From Owenia fusiformis (Eukaryota > Annelida > Polychaeta > Sabellida > Oweniidae): a stretch of DNA of 64,000 bases. The notes beneath the pieces were generated by a model, which saw only the letters and a list, made by a program, of their open reading frames with translations, was not told the DNA's origin and made no database searches. The stretch spans positions 24,865,375 through 24,929,374 of the forward strand of contig CAIIXF020000005.1 of assembly GCA_903813345.2 (NCBI GenBank), in the 5' to 3' direction. Shown piece after piece: positions 43,201 to 54,804 of this stretch. A program made the position numbers and the translations under genes. Position 1 is the first letter of the stretch. Each line of letters begins with the position of its first letter.

Positions 43201-46200
43201 GATTTTGACCCTGAAAGATGAAAACCATGACATTTTTGAATTTTCCTTATATGGGGAAGGGTTTTATCAAAATGTCATTCACTCTTTTTTCACAACTGTC
43301 AATATTTGGAAATCATCCCATTTTTAGAGGAAATGTACAGACTGCAGTATACATTTGACAGTCAATCACCAATCTATTTTTAAAAATCATGTGTACCATA
43401 TATTTATATATTATTACAAAATACATACAGTAGTTCAAAATGAATTTTTGTTAAACTTACAGTATATTGTACCCTTTGCATTCGTTTGACTTCACTTCTT
43501 AAAAGAGAGCTTCGTCTTCACTCTTTCAAACTAAAATAAACCTGTGAACTCACTGCGCCAATCAGTGTTCGTCGGCCAAATTTGACCGACGTTCTATATA
43601 TGGTTATTCCTTCTGACGTCATCGTTGAGCCCGAAATTGACCAATGACATGCGCATATTTAATTAGAACGCATTTGGCGTATGTTTCTTCAAGCTCGCCG
43701 ATTGGTGGAAGAAAGGTCAGTGCGTAAGTCAAAAGTGATTTATTACCCAAACTGTCACCGGTACCCGTCGTGGGGGCGGGGCCACTAAACTGTAATATGG
43801 TCTCTACTAGGCAGAGTGTAGTTGAACTAGACTCTGCATGCAGGGTAAGTATATTGAAAATGGTATTTCAGCAAATTAATTTTTTTAATCATTAAGTGCG
43901 GAACTATAACTTAATTACATTTCATACAAGTGTTTCATTGGATATACTGGTCATAATACCTTTTCTCCATTCTGTGTACGAAACTCCTCATCCCATCCAA
44001 CTTTGACACTGGAATCTATGAGATGATTGTCCCTGGCTATGTGAAATAGAGGGTTCTGTCCCTCCCCATGTATCCACTGAGCACCAAGCTCAATTGCACC
44101 TTTGCCTGAAATAGAATTGTATCATTATAAGGGAGTTTTAAGCAATTTAATGCTGGCATAAAAATAATTGAACTGTCACTTTGAAAAAAAAAAAAAAGAT
44201 TAAGACCACTACTCATACTCTTTTTAAAGGCCCCACGTAAAGTTTAAACCACTTTGGCTTATATTGTAGTCTTACCCAATGTTATCAAAGTGTGATATGT
44301 GAAAGTGTTTTTTTAAATTTCAAAAAGTGGTTTTTGATAGACTTTTTGTTCCAAAATTTGTGAATTTATTTAAAACCAACTTTTAGAGGTCACTCATATC
44401 TTCTAATTAGCGACAATTCATACCAATGCATAGCATTCATCCTCCCATGTTTTTTGCCGAAAAAATTAAGAAAATCGGTTGATAAACAAGCGAGAAGTGA
44501 ACTTATCAGTGCATGAAAATGGTTCTGAGAAAAATGCATTTCAAAATTTTAGTTCTCATAGAAACCAATGGTACAATGATATCTAAAACATAATTTATTC
44601 TTCCTTTTAACCTTGTTAGACAATCAACATTGTTTTTTATGAAAGTCTAGCATATTTAGAAAAGATTGACATCGAAAAAAAAAATTCAATTTTTTTCAAA
44701 AAGTTTTTGTTACCTTAGTGACATCACTAATGTTTCAAAATATTTTTGATAAGCTAAAACATTGAAGTGGCCCATTAAATATGACATTTTATTATTGAAA
44801 TAGTGTGTCTTTTGTTCAATCTTTGCACTGGTGTTAAAAAGATAATCTTTTTTGAAATGCATTAAGAAATATTTGATGATTAAGAAATTTCAACTTTTTT
44901 TTGAAAAATGGCGGGAAATTTGAATATTTGAGAAATGAAATGCTCACAACTTTTTTTTCAAAAATTTTTTTTGTTCAGAAATCTCTAAAATCACTTTTTA
45001 AGTCCTGACAAATAGTAAATGAATGATAAAAAAATATTTTCAAACTTTAGACGGGGACTTTAAGACTTTCATTTTTCTCCTTTAAAAGAGAGCTTCATCT
45101 GTAAACAATAGACGAAGTCATTGATCTATCCTTAACAAATCAGAATATCATCAATCAAGATTCAGCTCTAAATAAAAATAACTGAATTTTATGCTTTCAT
45201 CAATGACATTCATTCCAAATTTAAGCTCCCTTTAAAGACTTTAACGGAATTTGACATTGCATGATTTTTTTACAGTATGAGATCTATTGAAAAAGGTGCA
45301 GTGTAATATCAAACCCCCTCTTTGAATTACATGTATCTCTCTCCACATTGTGTACTTTGATAATTATGTTTTGTTATGATTTGAAACCCAATCAAAATAG
45401 CAATGGCATGCATATATTTTTTCATTATGACCTACATGTAAAGCTTCATTTGTAGCCAAACGACTGCTTGATTTAGAGTGAAATGTGTGACTTTTGCAGT
45501 GACATTAAGCCTCTTTCATTTTACTAGATCTCATACATGTACCTTACAACCATCAATAGTGAGAAGTTATTTCATGTATTCTATAGATAATTACATATAT
45601 TCAGGAAAAAATACCTCCACTCAGTAAGAACTTTTTTTAAAATTTAATGCTTTGATTTGATGCTTTCTAGAGGTTTTGGATGTTTCAAATATATAGTAAG
45701 CAAAAAGGTCAATTATTTTTTTAATATACTCTATTTTTTCTTTTCAGGATTACTTTAACCACTAAATATTTTGCCAAATAATTCAGTATGTTGGGATAAT
45801 TATATTACAAGTCAACAGGGTTGTGTGTCAATCAAACACAAAAATAGCAATCAACAGAAGACAGTGCCATATTTTTTGAAAAATACATTCATATTTTCAG
45901 TCGTAGAGAATGTTCTGGCGAAAGGAGATTGGGATTCCAAATTCAATAAGTTGGGAAACCCGAATGAAAAAAATGAAGTTACCTTCCTTAATTCCCGAAT
46001 CTCTCCGAAATTAGCTCATCTTGGTGACTAAAAATTGCACAGCTATATTCAATGGAGTCTTTTCATATTCGATCAGCCTCAATTTTAAAGTGTATATTTT
46101 ATTTTTAACGTGATTTCATCGTTTTTGTCGACTGGTAAGATTCCACTGGGCAAATGGCAAGATGGATGACCCTTGACCTCACCTTGACCGATGGTGATCA

Positions 46201-47454
46201 CGTCATCAATATTACCAAAATGGCGGTTTCTAAATTTTCTAAAATCGCTTCAAATAATATTATGTTAATTCCTAGTGAGTAAACATATCTCATAGTTTGC
46301 TATTTCACAATAAGATAACGAAATGTGTACGGAATTCACTTTTATCAATTAAAACATCACATCGACATGTGGTATTCGTAAACTAGACGATGAAGATAAC
46401 GAAAGCGGGGGGGTTTTGCAATGACGTCACTTCTCGAAAGAAATTCTCAACGAGCTGCATAGCAACCGAGGAATAAACAATTACCGATCGCTAAAGATCA
46501 GGCCCTTGCAAAATCCTGAGTAATTACTTATTTCTACGGTTCATTACGAATCACTTAATGATTATCTTACGAATGAATTCTTCTTACATTAGAAATTAAC
46601 ATCTAATAAAAGATGTCTAATTTAATCGACACATAGGAAACACGAAGAAATACATTTTAACGACCATTTTTTAAAGAAGGTCGAATTTTTTAGAAGGGTA
46701 AACTTCCCGGGAATTTTAAGATTGTCACGTTTTGTTTGAGAACGAGAACGAGACTTGTGCCAAATGGCCGACTTTTTAGTCAGTCGACCTGTTCAAAGTA
46801 CATTTAGTATTATAATCGCATTTCAGAACAATTTAGGAAGCAATATTTTCTATCTACGTCGATTACAAAGCATCTAAGGTACGTAAATTTATATGAACAA
46901 CTGAGTCAATAGGGATAAATAGCCCAACGAGAGTCGGCGGTCTTGAAAAATACTTGGATCTTGTTGCCAGTCCTGTTATTGATATCTATCTCGTTCGAAG
47001 AACGTATTAGACGTCCCTGCATATTTTAGATGAAAAATATTTTAGTTCAGATAAATTAGTTGTATGACTATGCAGAATTTTCACCAGCTAGTTTACGAAC
47101 ACTTCTTCGTTGTGATGTTTTCATCTATGTTAGCACATTCCTTCATCTTTCATTATGTTGGTGTAAAATAACAAGCTATGATAATTACTTTTAGCTTTGA
47201 TTGACACACACAACTGACATGTACAGTATCAGTAACACTGAACCCCCACAAATGTGAAAAATCAACCATGTGGGGATTCTCTCTGACTGTGGATTACCAA
47301 TTTTGGAAGTTTTAATTCTTCCTCCAGTCCTCTTTTGCGCTTCTAAAAGTTTAATGTTAACAAATCCATATCCATATAGCTTCCTGGCAGCAGACAGGCC
47401 CGCAATTCCAGCTCCAATAATCACAATTTTCGGTTGAATTGATAAATTTGACAT
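37256..47454 (-). CDS. SMOX-like: FAD-dependent spermine/polyamine oxidase, complete, seven exons
   Basis: Oxidises spermine or acetylated polyamines, releasing hydrogen peroxide and an aminoaldehyde. Exons (minus strand): 47454-47298, 44105-43960, 43095-42804, 42314-41719, 41370-41171, 39302-39194 and 37381-37256. All are GT-AG and in phase, giving 541 residues (human SMOX is about 555). Motifs in order: FAD dinucleotide fold IIGAGIAG (residues 12-19), ribose-binding E38, GGRI (44-47), IELGAQWIHG, then VSLG, FNPPLPSEKQ and GFGAVNKIYLEF, then EPYVYGSYSY (exon 6), and the C-terminal FAD segment LMFAGEATSKHYFSTVHGA (exon 7). A ~60-residue acidic insertion in exon 4 resembles the insertion of SMOX rather than PAOX, and the end YTSHD lacks a peroxisomal -SKL/-PRL signal, so SMOX is favoured. 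Exon 6 has a weak donor (AAG/GTTGGT) and a multiplied acceptor. Confidence 0.92.
38095..38470. mobile_element. Fold-back element in the last oxidase intron
   Basis: A long inverted repeat: CTCAATATTATAGTTATACA...GGTTGATTT (38,203-38,244) pairs with AAATCAACCAAACTTTCC...TATTGAGAG (38,329-38,370), and the pairing continues outward, less exactly, to about 38,095 and 38,470. The central spacer is ~85 bp. There is no coding content. Confidence 0.75.
39262..41033 (-). repeat. Tandem array of the exon 6 splice acceptor and exon start (63/66 bp units)
   Basis: Each unit holds, on the minus strand, a pyrimidine-rich tract ending CTTACATTGCAG, then exon-like sequence GACAAACTGGGCCAGTGAGC continuing to GGATCATATAGC. 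Exon starts after each AG fall at 39302 (the true exon 6), 39365, 39428, 39491, 39554, 39617, 39680, 39746, 39809, 39875 and 40982, plus a truncated unit at 41023. Spacing is 63 or 66 bp, always a multiple of three. The first ten units lie in one open frame continuous with exon 6 and encode repeats of WASEPYVYGSYSC type. A MITE (39913-40954) interrupts the array. Confidence 0.92.
39913..40954. mobile_element. 1,042 bp mariner-type MITE inserted in the acceptor array
   Basis: Both ends read CAGGGTGATCACTAAGTTCT inward, with ~27 bp of perfect TIR. TA lies on each side (39911-39912 and 40955-40956). Removing the element plus one TA gives ATCCATATACATAGGGCTC, the array consensus, and restores 63 bp spacing. 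No transposase was recognised. It is similar in size to the 1,048 bp element at 23,847, but the TIRs differ beyond CAGGGTG. Confidence 0.93.
42619..42782. mobile_element. Small 164 bp CCCAACGAAC MITE
   Basis: Perfect 16 bp inverted ends ATCCCAACGAACAAAG and CTTTGTTCGTTGGGAT. It shares its termini with the larger family at 11,871-12,640 and 19,804-20,970 but lacks their body. It lies just downstream of oxidase exon 3, in intron 3. Confidence 0.85.
43130..43330. repeat. Imperfect inverted repeat in oxidase intron 2
   Basis: GGAAAGGGAGTGAATGACTATTTTG (about 43,158-43,182) pairs imperfectly with CAAAATGTCATTCACTCTTTTTTC (about 43,269-43,292), and flanking bases pair further. Probably a decayed fold-back element. 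Confidence 0.5.
43545..43860. promoter_or_regulatory. Promoter-like patch inside the oxidase gene
   Basis: Within intron 2 and unlike its AT-rich surroundings: ATGCGCAT near 43,650 (NRF-1-like), GATTGGTGG near 43,700 (inverted CCAAT), and GGGGGCGGGGCC near 43,771 (GC box). This combination is typical of a TATA-less promoter. It could drive a shorter oxidase transcript, an antisense RNA, or be a relic. The motifs are seen; the activity is not known. Confidence 0.3.
44228..45059. mobile_element. piggyBac-type MITE with TTAA target duplication, copy 2
   Basis: TTAA at 44224-44227 and 45060-45063. The ends AGGCCCCACGTAAAGTTTAA and CTTTAGACGGGGACT are imperfect inverted repeats. It is the longer version of the 26,239 copy, with ~220 bp more interior (about 44,700-44,925). 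No transposase ORF. It lies in oxidase intron 1. Confidence 0.85.
45064..47297. other. Remainder of polyamine oxidase intron 1
   Basis: No exon was recognised. An AAAATGGCGG (YY1-like) and adjacent TGACCTTGACC motif occur near 46,170-46,230. An 86-codon plus-strand ORF at 45,771 shows no recognisable domain or splice context and is not called. Confidence 0.4.
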
Positions 47455-47497
47455 TTTTATCTGCTACACGACTTAAAAGTACAGCCTCCATTTTTAT

Positions 47498-47520
47498 GTC
47501 ATGTGATCAAGTCATGTGAC
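47498..47520 (-). promoter_or_regulatory. Twin TCATGTGA E-boxes upstream of the oxidase start
   Basis: GTCATGTGAT (47498-47507) and GTCATGTGAC (47511-47520) lie 44-66 bp upstream of the oxidase ATG. TCATGTGA is the extended E-box bound by MITF/TFE-type bHLH-zip factors. The motifs and close pairing are seen; the regulation is inferred. Confidence 0.4.
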
Positions 47521-48841
47521 ATAATACCCTGGTAAATTATTCTGAGTCTAGATGTATTTCACAGGTCCTTTCAAGGCAAAATGTAATATTGAAGCCTGGT
47601 TTACATAGTCTACATCTAATCGTCAAACTATGAGATATATCATCAATAAAGTTATTCAAATTATTTGATTTAATGGTACCAGATATGTATAAATAGTGTC
47701 AATAATTTGGCAGGGTTTGAAGGGTACATCCGGGTAGTTTCAAAATGGAAACTTTCTTCTTGCGAGAAAAAATTATAATTTTTACAAAAGTGATAAAATA
47801 CATGAACAATGTGAAGTAATCAATTAATGAAGCCTGGTCGTGAGGGAAGAACAACACGCTCTCCTTCTGTATGCAGTGGAATAGATGACATAGATGTACA
47901 AATAATCGTTTGAATGCTCTTTTTACGGAGCTGCTGCTGCCTAAAGGTAAACATTTTGTTTCTGAAAAATTATTAGGACTTGACTCTAGGCCTAGTCTGT
48001 AATTAGAGCCTATCCTTCATAGATTCAATTCAGATCGTTTTGTAGAATTACCATCAGTTCAACAATTCCTAAAGATGAGACACCAAAAAAGATTTCAATG
48101 ATGATCGTGCAGTTGTTGTTGTGCAGCCAATTCAGTAATATATCAGACAAATCATTACATACAGTGCTGATTACCTTCTTCCAAGGCCACTGTATCGTGG
48201 CCTTCCAGTAAACATATATTCCTGCATGAGCAACTGGTCATGTCGTAATCATAAAATTTGAAATCATATGTTCGCCTAGTCCAACAACATTAGACCTAGC
48301 CTGGGCCTCGTTTCTTATCTGACATGTCTTATGGCCCCGGCTAGGTCTAACCTCCATGATCATTTTGCCCTTGATGCGTTAATTTAATCGTTCAGCAGGT
48401 TTCGACAAGCGGAACTAATTAAACCCTGAAACCATGGTCATTACACAAAGAATGTGATTCAAGCATGCATACATACCTTATGAATACATACACACCATCC
48501 CGTATCCCCTTTAGACCCTATTGATGCATAATTACGGAAATATTGGAGACAGGTTTGGAATATAACGAAAATGTCGGTCAGTTTCGGTAACATCGAAATT
48601 GCAAATCGTATCAGAAATTAACCGTCATCTCGGCACTGCATTTACAAACAGTAGGTTTGCAATTAATAACTATTTTGCGTGTATACACGCGCTATATAAA
48701 TCAATCAAAGATACCTGCTATCCTCAAAATTTATCTTTTAATGCGATTTATCGCGATAATAATTATCAATCTATTTGACAACAGTTTTGTTTCGCTAGTA
48801 GTTTAATTTTACGATCCGGGACACTCGGACGAACAGACACA
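47521..48841. other. Divergent intergenic region between oxidase and ASB genes
   Basis: About 1.3 kb separates the oxidase start from the possible ASB first exon on the opposite strand. No coding exon was recognised. It probably holds the promoters of both genes. Confidence 0.4.
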
Positions 48842-48876
48842 ATGACGGACATGCGGAAATGTCATTTTAGAGATCG
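48842..48876 (+). other. Possible 5' exon of the ASB gene, with a short upstream ORF
   Basis: ATG at 48842 is followed by 11 codons and a strong donor (GATCG/GTAAGT). Joined to the 50,851 acceptor the frame would be wrong for the ASB protein and would stop after 21 codons at the TAG near 50,879. If the exon belongs to this gene it is a 5' UTR exon with a uORF. It may instead belong to another transcript. Confidence 0.3.
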
Positions 48877-49049
48877 GTAAGTGTAGCCTCATTTTACGAG
48901 TATAAATGAACATTTAACGCAATAATATTGTGTTAAATCGCTTGATGTTATGTGTTTTTATATTATTGTCAAGTATCATTTGCACGTTATCGCGGCAAAA
49001 TGGTTTCGATGGATCCAGAACTTGCATCAAAGGAAAGAATAGCAAAGAG

Positions 49050-49112
49050 GTTAAACTCAATAACGGCCCCAAGAAAATTCCTAATAGTAAAGAACGCCGT
49101 TATTGAGTTTAA
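49050..49112. repeat. Hairpin with perfect 18 bp arms
   Basis: GTTAAACTCAATAACGGC (49050-49067) and GCCGTTATTGAGTTTAAC (49095-49112), followed by GATGTTGAACTAATG. It is related to the hairpin at 2110. It lies in the presumed first ASB intron. The 74-codon ORF over it is considered chance. Confidence 0.7.
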
Positions 49113-49179
49113 CGATGTTGAACTAATGTCCGCCATTTTTAGACATCACAATTTGAATTGCGAGTTTTGGTCTTAATAC

Positions 49180-50850
49180 CTCACCAAAAATTCCAAAACA
49201 CACATAAAGTGATCAGTGTATTAGTTCACATCTTCTGGATCGCTAACTTAGAATTTACAGCCAGTTACTAATGTCAGACGTTAACGACATTTCGTCCAGT
49301 TTTCAAACATCGCCATTTTTCTTGGAGCCATTTTTTAATTTTAGACGAAATCCTGATGAAATCATGTCATATCTCATCAAGGAGCCAAGCAAGGTCCGTT
49401 TTGATCAATGATTAATTTATCTGGCAATTTTGAAAATATTCAATAGATTTATGACACGGCGGCCAGCTTTTTTCAAATGGAGTTCACAGTATTCCAGATG
49501 AAATCCCCTCTAGCCAAGTATTGGCTAAAGACTCGAGTAAAGTGCTGATACAAAATATTTGATAAGTTGTATGAAGTTGAACATAAATAATGACTAACAT
49601 TATGAAAAAGACATTCTGTCACATATGTCATAAATTCTTACCTCAGTGAATTGAGATCTCTATTTTCTATGTCCCGGAGCGTACAAATGTATTGGCATTT
49701 GTGTCCATAATGACAAATAGGAACTTGAAGTGATATTCACATGTTAATGCCGACTCTTCAAATGTAGAGGTGAATTTGGAGCCCAATTATGCCGCAAGGA
49801 GTAGGTAGGAGCACTCTGTTAAGTTTGAAAATTCACCCTTTATTATTTTGTATCAGCACTATACCTCATCTCATTCGGAGTGCGTCTTATCTTTACATTT
49901 CATCATTATGGCAAGTCAAGTAATCCTGCTTTGATTAAGAGCCAAAATAATTTTTATCCTTGGGAAGATTTCTGTCCAAATTCGAATGTAATTCTTTTCA
50001 CATCATAAATTTGCATACAAATTGTCCTTCAGGAGGATGGTGTAATGACCCTCGATAGCAAGTCACTACTACAGTCTCGGCTGTACTTGCTAGCCTGTCA
50101 GACTTTGTAGTGGAGAGTCATGGCTCATGGGTTCCATTCCCGCAGGGGGCATTGAATTTAGCACACTCCCTTTCATGTCTAGTATTCAAGTGCCACTTTG
50201 TTTAAGGAACGTTTTCAAGGGTGGTCATTTTCAGAAATTTTCCAGTTCAGTATATATATGGAGCTACTGATACCACTCTAAAAGGATCTTGCCAGTACCA
50301 ATGCTATCCTTCTACAAATTCAGTTGTACAGCTTGTTGAGAATGGGGTTGTGATCACACTTAACACTAGCCTTATAGTAGCCTGTATTGCTATACTAAAT
50401 TAAGATATCTTAACACTCCATTATAAACTCCCATAACATTGCTGTCACGATTACTAAAAAAGATTAGTACCATAATTTTTGAAGTCTTATTTCAATAGCA
50501 CAAGTTGATGATTACATCAGATTCTACAGTTTTAGGAGTGGAAGATATTAAATTATGCATGCCATTGCCATGTGTTTTCAATGTAATCAAATACATAAAG
50601 TAAAGACAAAACAGTATTTAAGTTATCAAAAATTAACCTCTGCTCAAGAAAAAATTATGGCATCACATCACGTCCACTATTTCCTGGTTATTTCTGTCAT
50701 GCAATGTCCAAAATGACAAAGTATTTTATAAATTATGTTTCATTCATTATGACTTGCTACTCACTGGGGGTTGCTTTTTTTCCAGTTTGCTTTTGTTTTT
50801 ACACTGTTACAAAATTATGTTTCTATAATAGAATTGTTTTATGCTTTCAG
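49180..50850. other. Presumed ASB intron 1, no gene seen
   Basis: No supported exon. Near 50,035-50,160 a GGATGGTGTAATG...GGGTTCCATTCCCGC pair resembles diverged pol III A and B boxes, perhaps from a tRNA-derived SINE, but the spacing (~85 bp) is too long for a tRNA. Confidence 0.35.
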
Positions 50851-53653
50851 GGCGAGCCAGAATGTCCCAGACTTGGTATAGATTTTGGATTGGAGACTAG
50901 CCTAATTAGCTCAAAATCCTCCAAAAGAAGCCGTAAACAAAATGGCTTCCTGTCGATTGAGATGCCACATAAAGTGCGTGAGCTGCACTGTGCGGTGATG
51001 AGTAATGATCGTGAGAAGATTCGTATGTTGATAAGTCAAGGTGTGGATATCAATTATCCATGGAGCAACCCCAGTAACCCTAGTGTTAAAGATGGCTGTA
51101 CTCCATTGTTGTGTGCTGTCTCTCTAAATCATGGAGAAATAGTGGAGGTATGTATAAGGGTTTAATTATTCACAGCTGACTTTTAATCAGTATAATCTGT
51201 CCTCTCAGCCATGTCCATGTTTTTTGGCCTGATCCCCAGGATCTAGATAATGATAATTTCTGTTTATTTTAAGATCTTTCTGAAATATAGCTTTATTACA
51301 CTCAAATGAGAGGGTGAATTTAGAGTAGATTGTAAATATTGTATCATTTTTCTGATTAGGGCCTCAGAAATTCTAAATGCTATACTATACTCAAATCAAA
51401 GGAATTCAGAAGAGATCACAATTTTGGTATAATTTTTCTCATTAGTGCCTTGGTTAATTCAAAATGGCTGCCTAAAGCAGAAATTAGTTATTAGTAAGAG
51501 ATCCATCCAAAGTATGGTTACATTAACCTACATAAGATCACAAATACGATTTGTGCCTTTGAAAAAGAAATGACCCAAGCATCATTATGTTCATTCAAAT
51601 GTGTTTGAGAGGGTGGAAACATAGGGAGAGTTCTTTATGGAGAGGGTGAATTTCTAAAAGTAGTTTGAAGAAATTGTGATTGTATTTTATATATATATTA
51701 TACAATTTGTTACAGTTGTTGATCAGTGCTGGAGCTTATATAAACAAATGCGACCGGAATGGTTGCACGCCAATATTCAAGGCAGCATTCCATGGCCGCC
51801 CAAATCTCATAGAGAGACTCGCTAGATCAGGTAGGTGTATATGACACATAGTATATATTGGTACTTGTTACTTCACATGCATTGGTTGATGCAGAAAAAC
51901 AATCATAATTGCAGAAAAAGGTTCTGCTCAGAAAAATGAATTATTTACCTATAGAAGGTGCACTATCAAAAAATTATCAAGGTACATTAAAAATGACCTT
52001 GCAAAAATTTAGCTGATAATGATTGAATGGTTATATAAATTTATGAATAAACAACTATAATTTGTCCTAGACTCAGTAACATTTAGTGGGTCATCTAATC
52101 CTTCCCAGTTTATTTTTAAAATGTCAATTTATTTTATTCCATTTATTTCAATTTTTCAGGAGCTGATGTTAATTTAGCAGATAATTCTGGTCGGACCCCA
52201 CTCTATATATGTGTACACAATGCTATTGTACACTCATGTAATGGAGCAGTTATGAAGCTTGTAGGGAGAGGTGCAATTATTGATAAGTAAGTGACTCAAT
52301 TGAATTAGAAAGCCATCGGAGGATCCATGAACATATCCTGCATTTCTAAATTTAAATAGTAAAGATTTGAAAGAGGAAAGTGAAGATAGAATAGTACTAT
52401 GTGTTATTCCCCTTGATTTGTCCTTTTAATTAGCAAAATGTAAAAGAACATATTTGTAAAAAGGATTGGTAGCTTAATTTTCATTCTGATTTTTTACATG
52501 CTGGAGTAATCTGTCATCCAGATCCTTCACTGCCTTCTATGTTTATGTTTCTCTGTTTTCTAAACAAAATGAAAGGAACTGTATTGAAAATGACAACCTG
52601 TCATATTCCAAAAATCAGTGACATTGAATAATTGGGAATTTGTCAGTTTGAGTGTCTCTTGATACTTTCATTGTAACAAGAAATTAACCCACTGTCAAAA
52701 TGCATGCAGTTAAAATAATGATCCATATTCATGACTAAGTCTAAGTTCTTGTTCAATGGAACTTGATTCTCTTTCGGTCAAGATGATCAATCACTACACC
52801 CACTTATGCATATATTATATAACTCATTCATAATATTCCGCATCACATTTGACATGGACATGCATTACGGACATGTGTGCATTATGGACATGCATTATGA
52901 AAATAGGAATTGGAACTTTACCCCTTTTTGGTAATCAGCGGATGTCATTCACTGGAATTGTCCTGTTTGTTTCGAATTTTCGATCAGTCATTATTTTTCT
53001 AAAATAGATAAAAATATTTTCAGTAGTGCTGTTCCATGGTTTGTACACAAAAAGACAGCTATGAAACGTGTGTTAGGCATTTAACATGGGTTTGTCAGTA
53101 CTTGTCTAAACTAATGTATGGTTTCAGATGTGACCATTCCGGTCGTGCCCCATTACACGTCGCAGCCCACTGGAAGTTGAGTACTCTCATAGAGTTGTTG
53201 TTCAGGAGTGGCGAGAAACGGGAGTACATTATCAACATGATAGACAATAGTGGACGTACGCCCCTCTACATGTGTATGAGCTCACTCAGCACAACACTTT
53301 ACAAGGAGGACCTAAAACACCAGCTACCCTGTGCGGCACTTTTATATAAGAATGGCGCAGACATGTTAAATCTGACTGAGTGGATTAAACTAAAAGGCGA
53401 TGGTATACCAAATGATATTATATCCAGTGATTCAGAGTTTTCTAAGTGGTACAAAAGTCAAGCTAATTCTCCACTAAGTTTAAAGAATCTCTGCCGAAAG
53501 GCTATACAGAAGCGCCTCAAAGATAAGGGCAGTTTGGTTGTACTGGTGCGCTCTCTCCCTTTACCCCCAGTATTGACACAGTATGTCTCACGCAAATTGT
53601 TCCACAGACACACCACACGATCCATGTTTAACAGACACATCACACGTACATAA
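50851..53653 (+). CDS. Ankyrin-repeat and SOCS-box (ASB) protein, four exons
   Basis: A likely substrate-recognition subunit of an Elongin BC-Cullin 5 ubiquitin ligase. Exons: 50851-51147, 51716-51830, 52160-52286 and 53128-53653, in phase. The best supported start is ATG 50962 (MPHKVRELHC), giving 317 residues, but the frame is open back to 50851, so a longer N-terminus is possible. About six ankyrin repeats are visible (ELHCAVMSND, GCTPLLCAVS, GCTPIFKAAF, GRTPLYICVH, GRAPLHVAAH, GRTPLYMCMS). The C-terminal SOCS box reads SLKNLCRKAIQKRL and then SLPLPPVLTQYV, with the Leu-Cys BC-box core and the LPLP Cul5-box element. Which ASB paralogue it is cannot be settled. It is divergent from the oxidase gene. 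Confidence 0.9.
51212..51540. mobile_element. CCCAACGAAC-family body fragment
   Basis: CCTGATCCCCAGGATCTAGA, then TTTAAGATCTTTCTGAAATATAGC, CTCAAATGAGAG and 'AATTCAAAATGGC', parallels the interior of the element near 12,205-12,500. The termini are missing. It lies in ASB intron 2. Confidence 0.6.
52287..53127. other. ASB intron between exons 3 and 4
   Basis: No additional exon was recognised. A small direct repeat of GGACATGCATTA/GGACATGTGTGCATTA lies at about 52,855-52,900. Confidence 0.5.
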
Positions 53654-54800
53654 ATCGCCCACTTGGGCTAACAAAAGATACATTAGCAAAAAGTAAATCA
53701 AACGACACAGCCAAAAATAAATTTCAAAATATGTTCTTAACTTAAACACTAACTTAAACACATTCAAAACACAAAACAAATTACATCTTATAATATATAT
53801 TTCACAAACTTGAAATATTAACTTGAACAATTTACACACATCCAAGCATAAACACAAGCCTTACAAGAGAGGAAGAAAACAATTGAAAATATATTTAAAG
53901 GAGATGACTATAGAAATCTTTATTTATTAAATTATAAGTTCAGATCTACATTCATTAAGTTCTGTTTTTTTAATTCAGAATTATAAACTGAAATTAAACA
54001 TAAATGAATGGTACCATACACTGTACAGCTTTATAAGCTGATTTATATGAGATTTCATGTAAAATTATGTTAAAAACAAATTATTGTTGAGTTTAATTCT
54101 TTTTATAACAAGAATCTCTATAAGTGTACAAGTTTTTCTAGTCAGATACATTCATTCTTGAAACTAATCTAACTGCCAAGAGATATGGAATACTACTAAC
54201 ATTATAGTGAAATGCAGTTTTGTGCACCAAGGCCATATTTTAGATATCTGTTGTCATAAAACCAGTGCAGTCAAACTATAAATATCAGAAATTAAGGGGA
54301 AAGTGCAGTCCTTCGATCTCTACATGAAGAAATATTTATTAAAGTTAAAGGACCAGGCATTTTATGGCAAATGATTTAAGATATAGATTGTTGTATTATC
54401 TATTTATACAATAAAAAATGATAGATATAAGTTGAAAGCACGCCTGTAAGACTAAAATTCTAACACTTAAAGATGTGTTGAGGTGGGGGTCCTAATCCAT
54501 GGTTTTCAGAGAGTGGGACTAACAATGTTATTATCCTGGAGACCTTATTTTGAGGTAAACGTATTATTCTGATGAGAAAGGTCATATTTATGGTGAGAAA
54601 ATAATGAGGGTCAAATATATGACTGTCCAAAATCATTTGTCATACCATATCTGGTCCTTTTTTCAATGTTCCTTGATAATATGAATAGAGAATTTAAAAT
54701 ACAAAATATATAACACATGTGCAATATTAACTTATATCAACTTTAGCTATTTAGCGAAACCACTTCCTAGTAGTCTTATGGATCTCAGTATGAATGCGCA
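53654..54800 (+). other. ASB 3' flank / 3' UTR
   Basis: AATAAA first occurs at 53716-53721, only ~63 nt past the stop, with further signals downstream (near 54,409 and 56,050). Which is used decides whether the hairpin set at 54,805-55,702 lies in the ASB 3' UTR. No other gene was seen. Confidence 0.4.
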
Positions 54801-54804
54801 CAGT

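Noticed and set aside
45771-46031. 86-codon plus-strand ORF in oxidase intron 1
   Set aside because: No recognisable domain, no convincing splice sites, and base composition like the surrounding intron.
48952-49176. 74-codon plus-strand ORF near the possible ASB 5' exon
   Set aside because: It spans a perfect 18 bp hairpin related to another intergenic hairpin, and it does not splice in phase with ASB exons.
50035-50160. tRNA-like gene
   Set aside because: The A-box-like and B-box-like motifs are too far apart and no cloverleaf could be drawn; at best a diverged tRNA-derived SINE.
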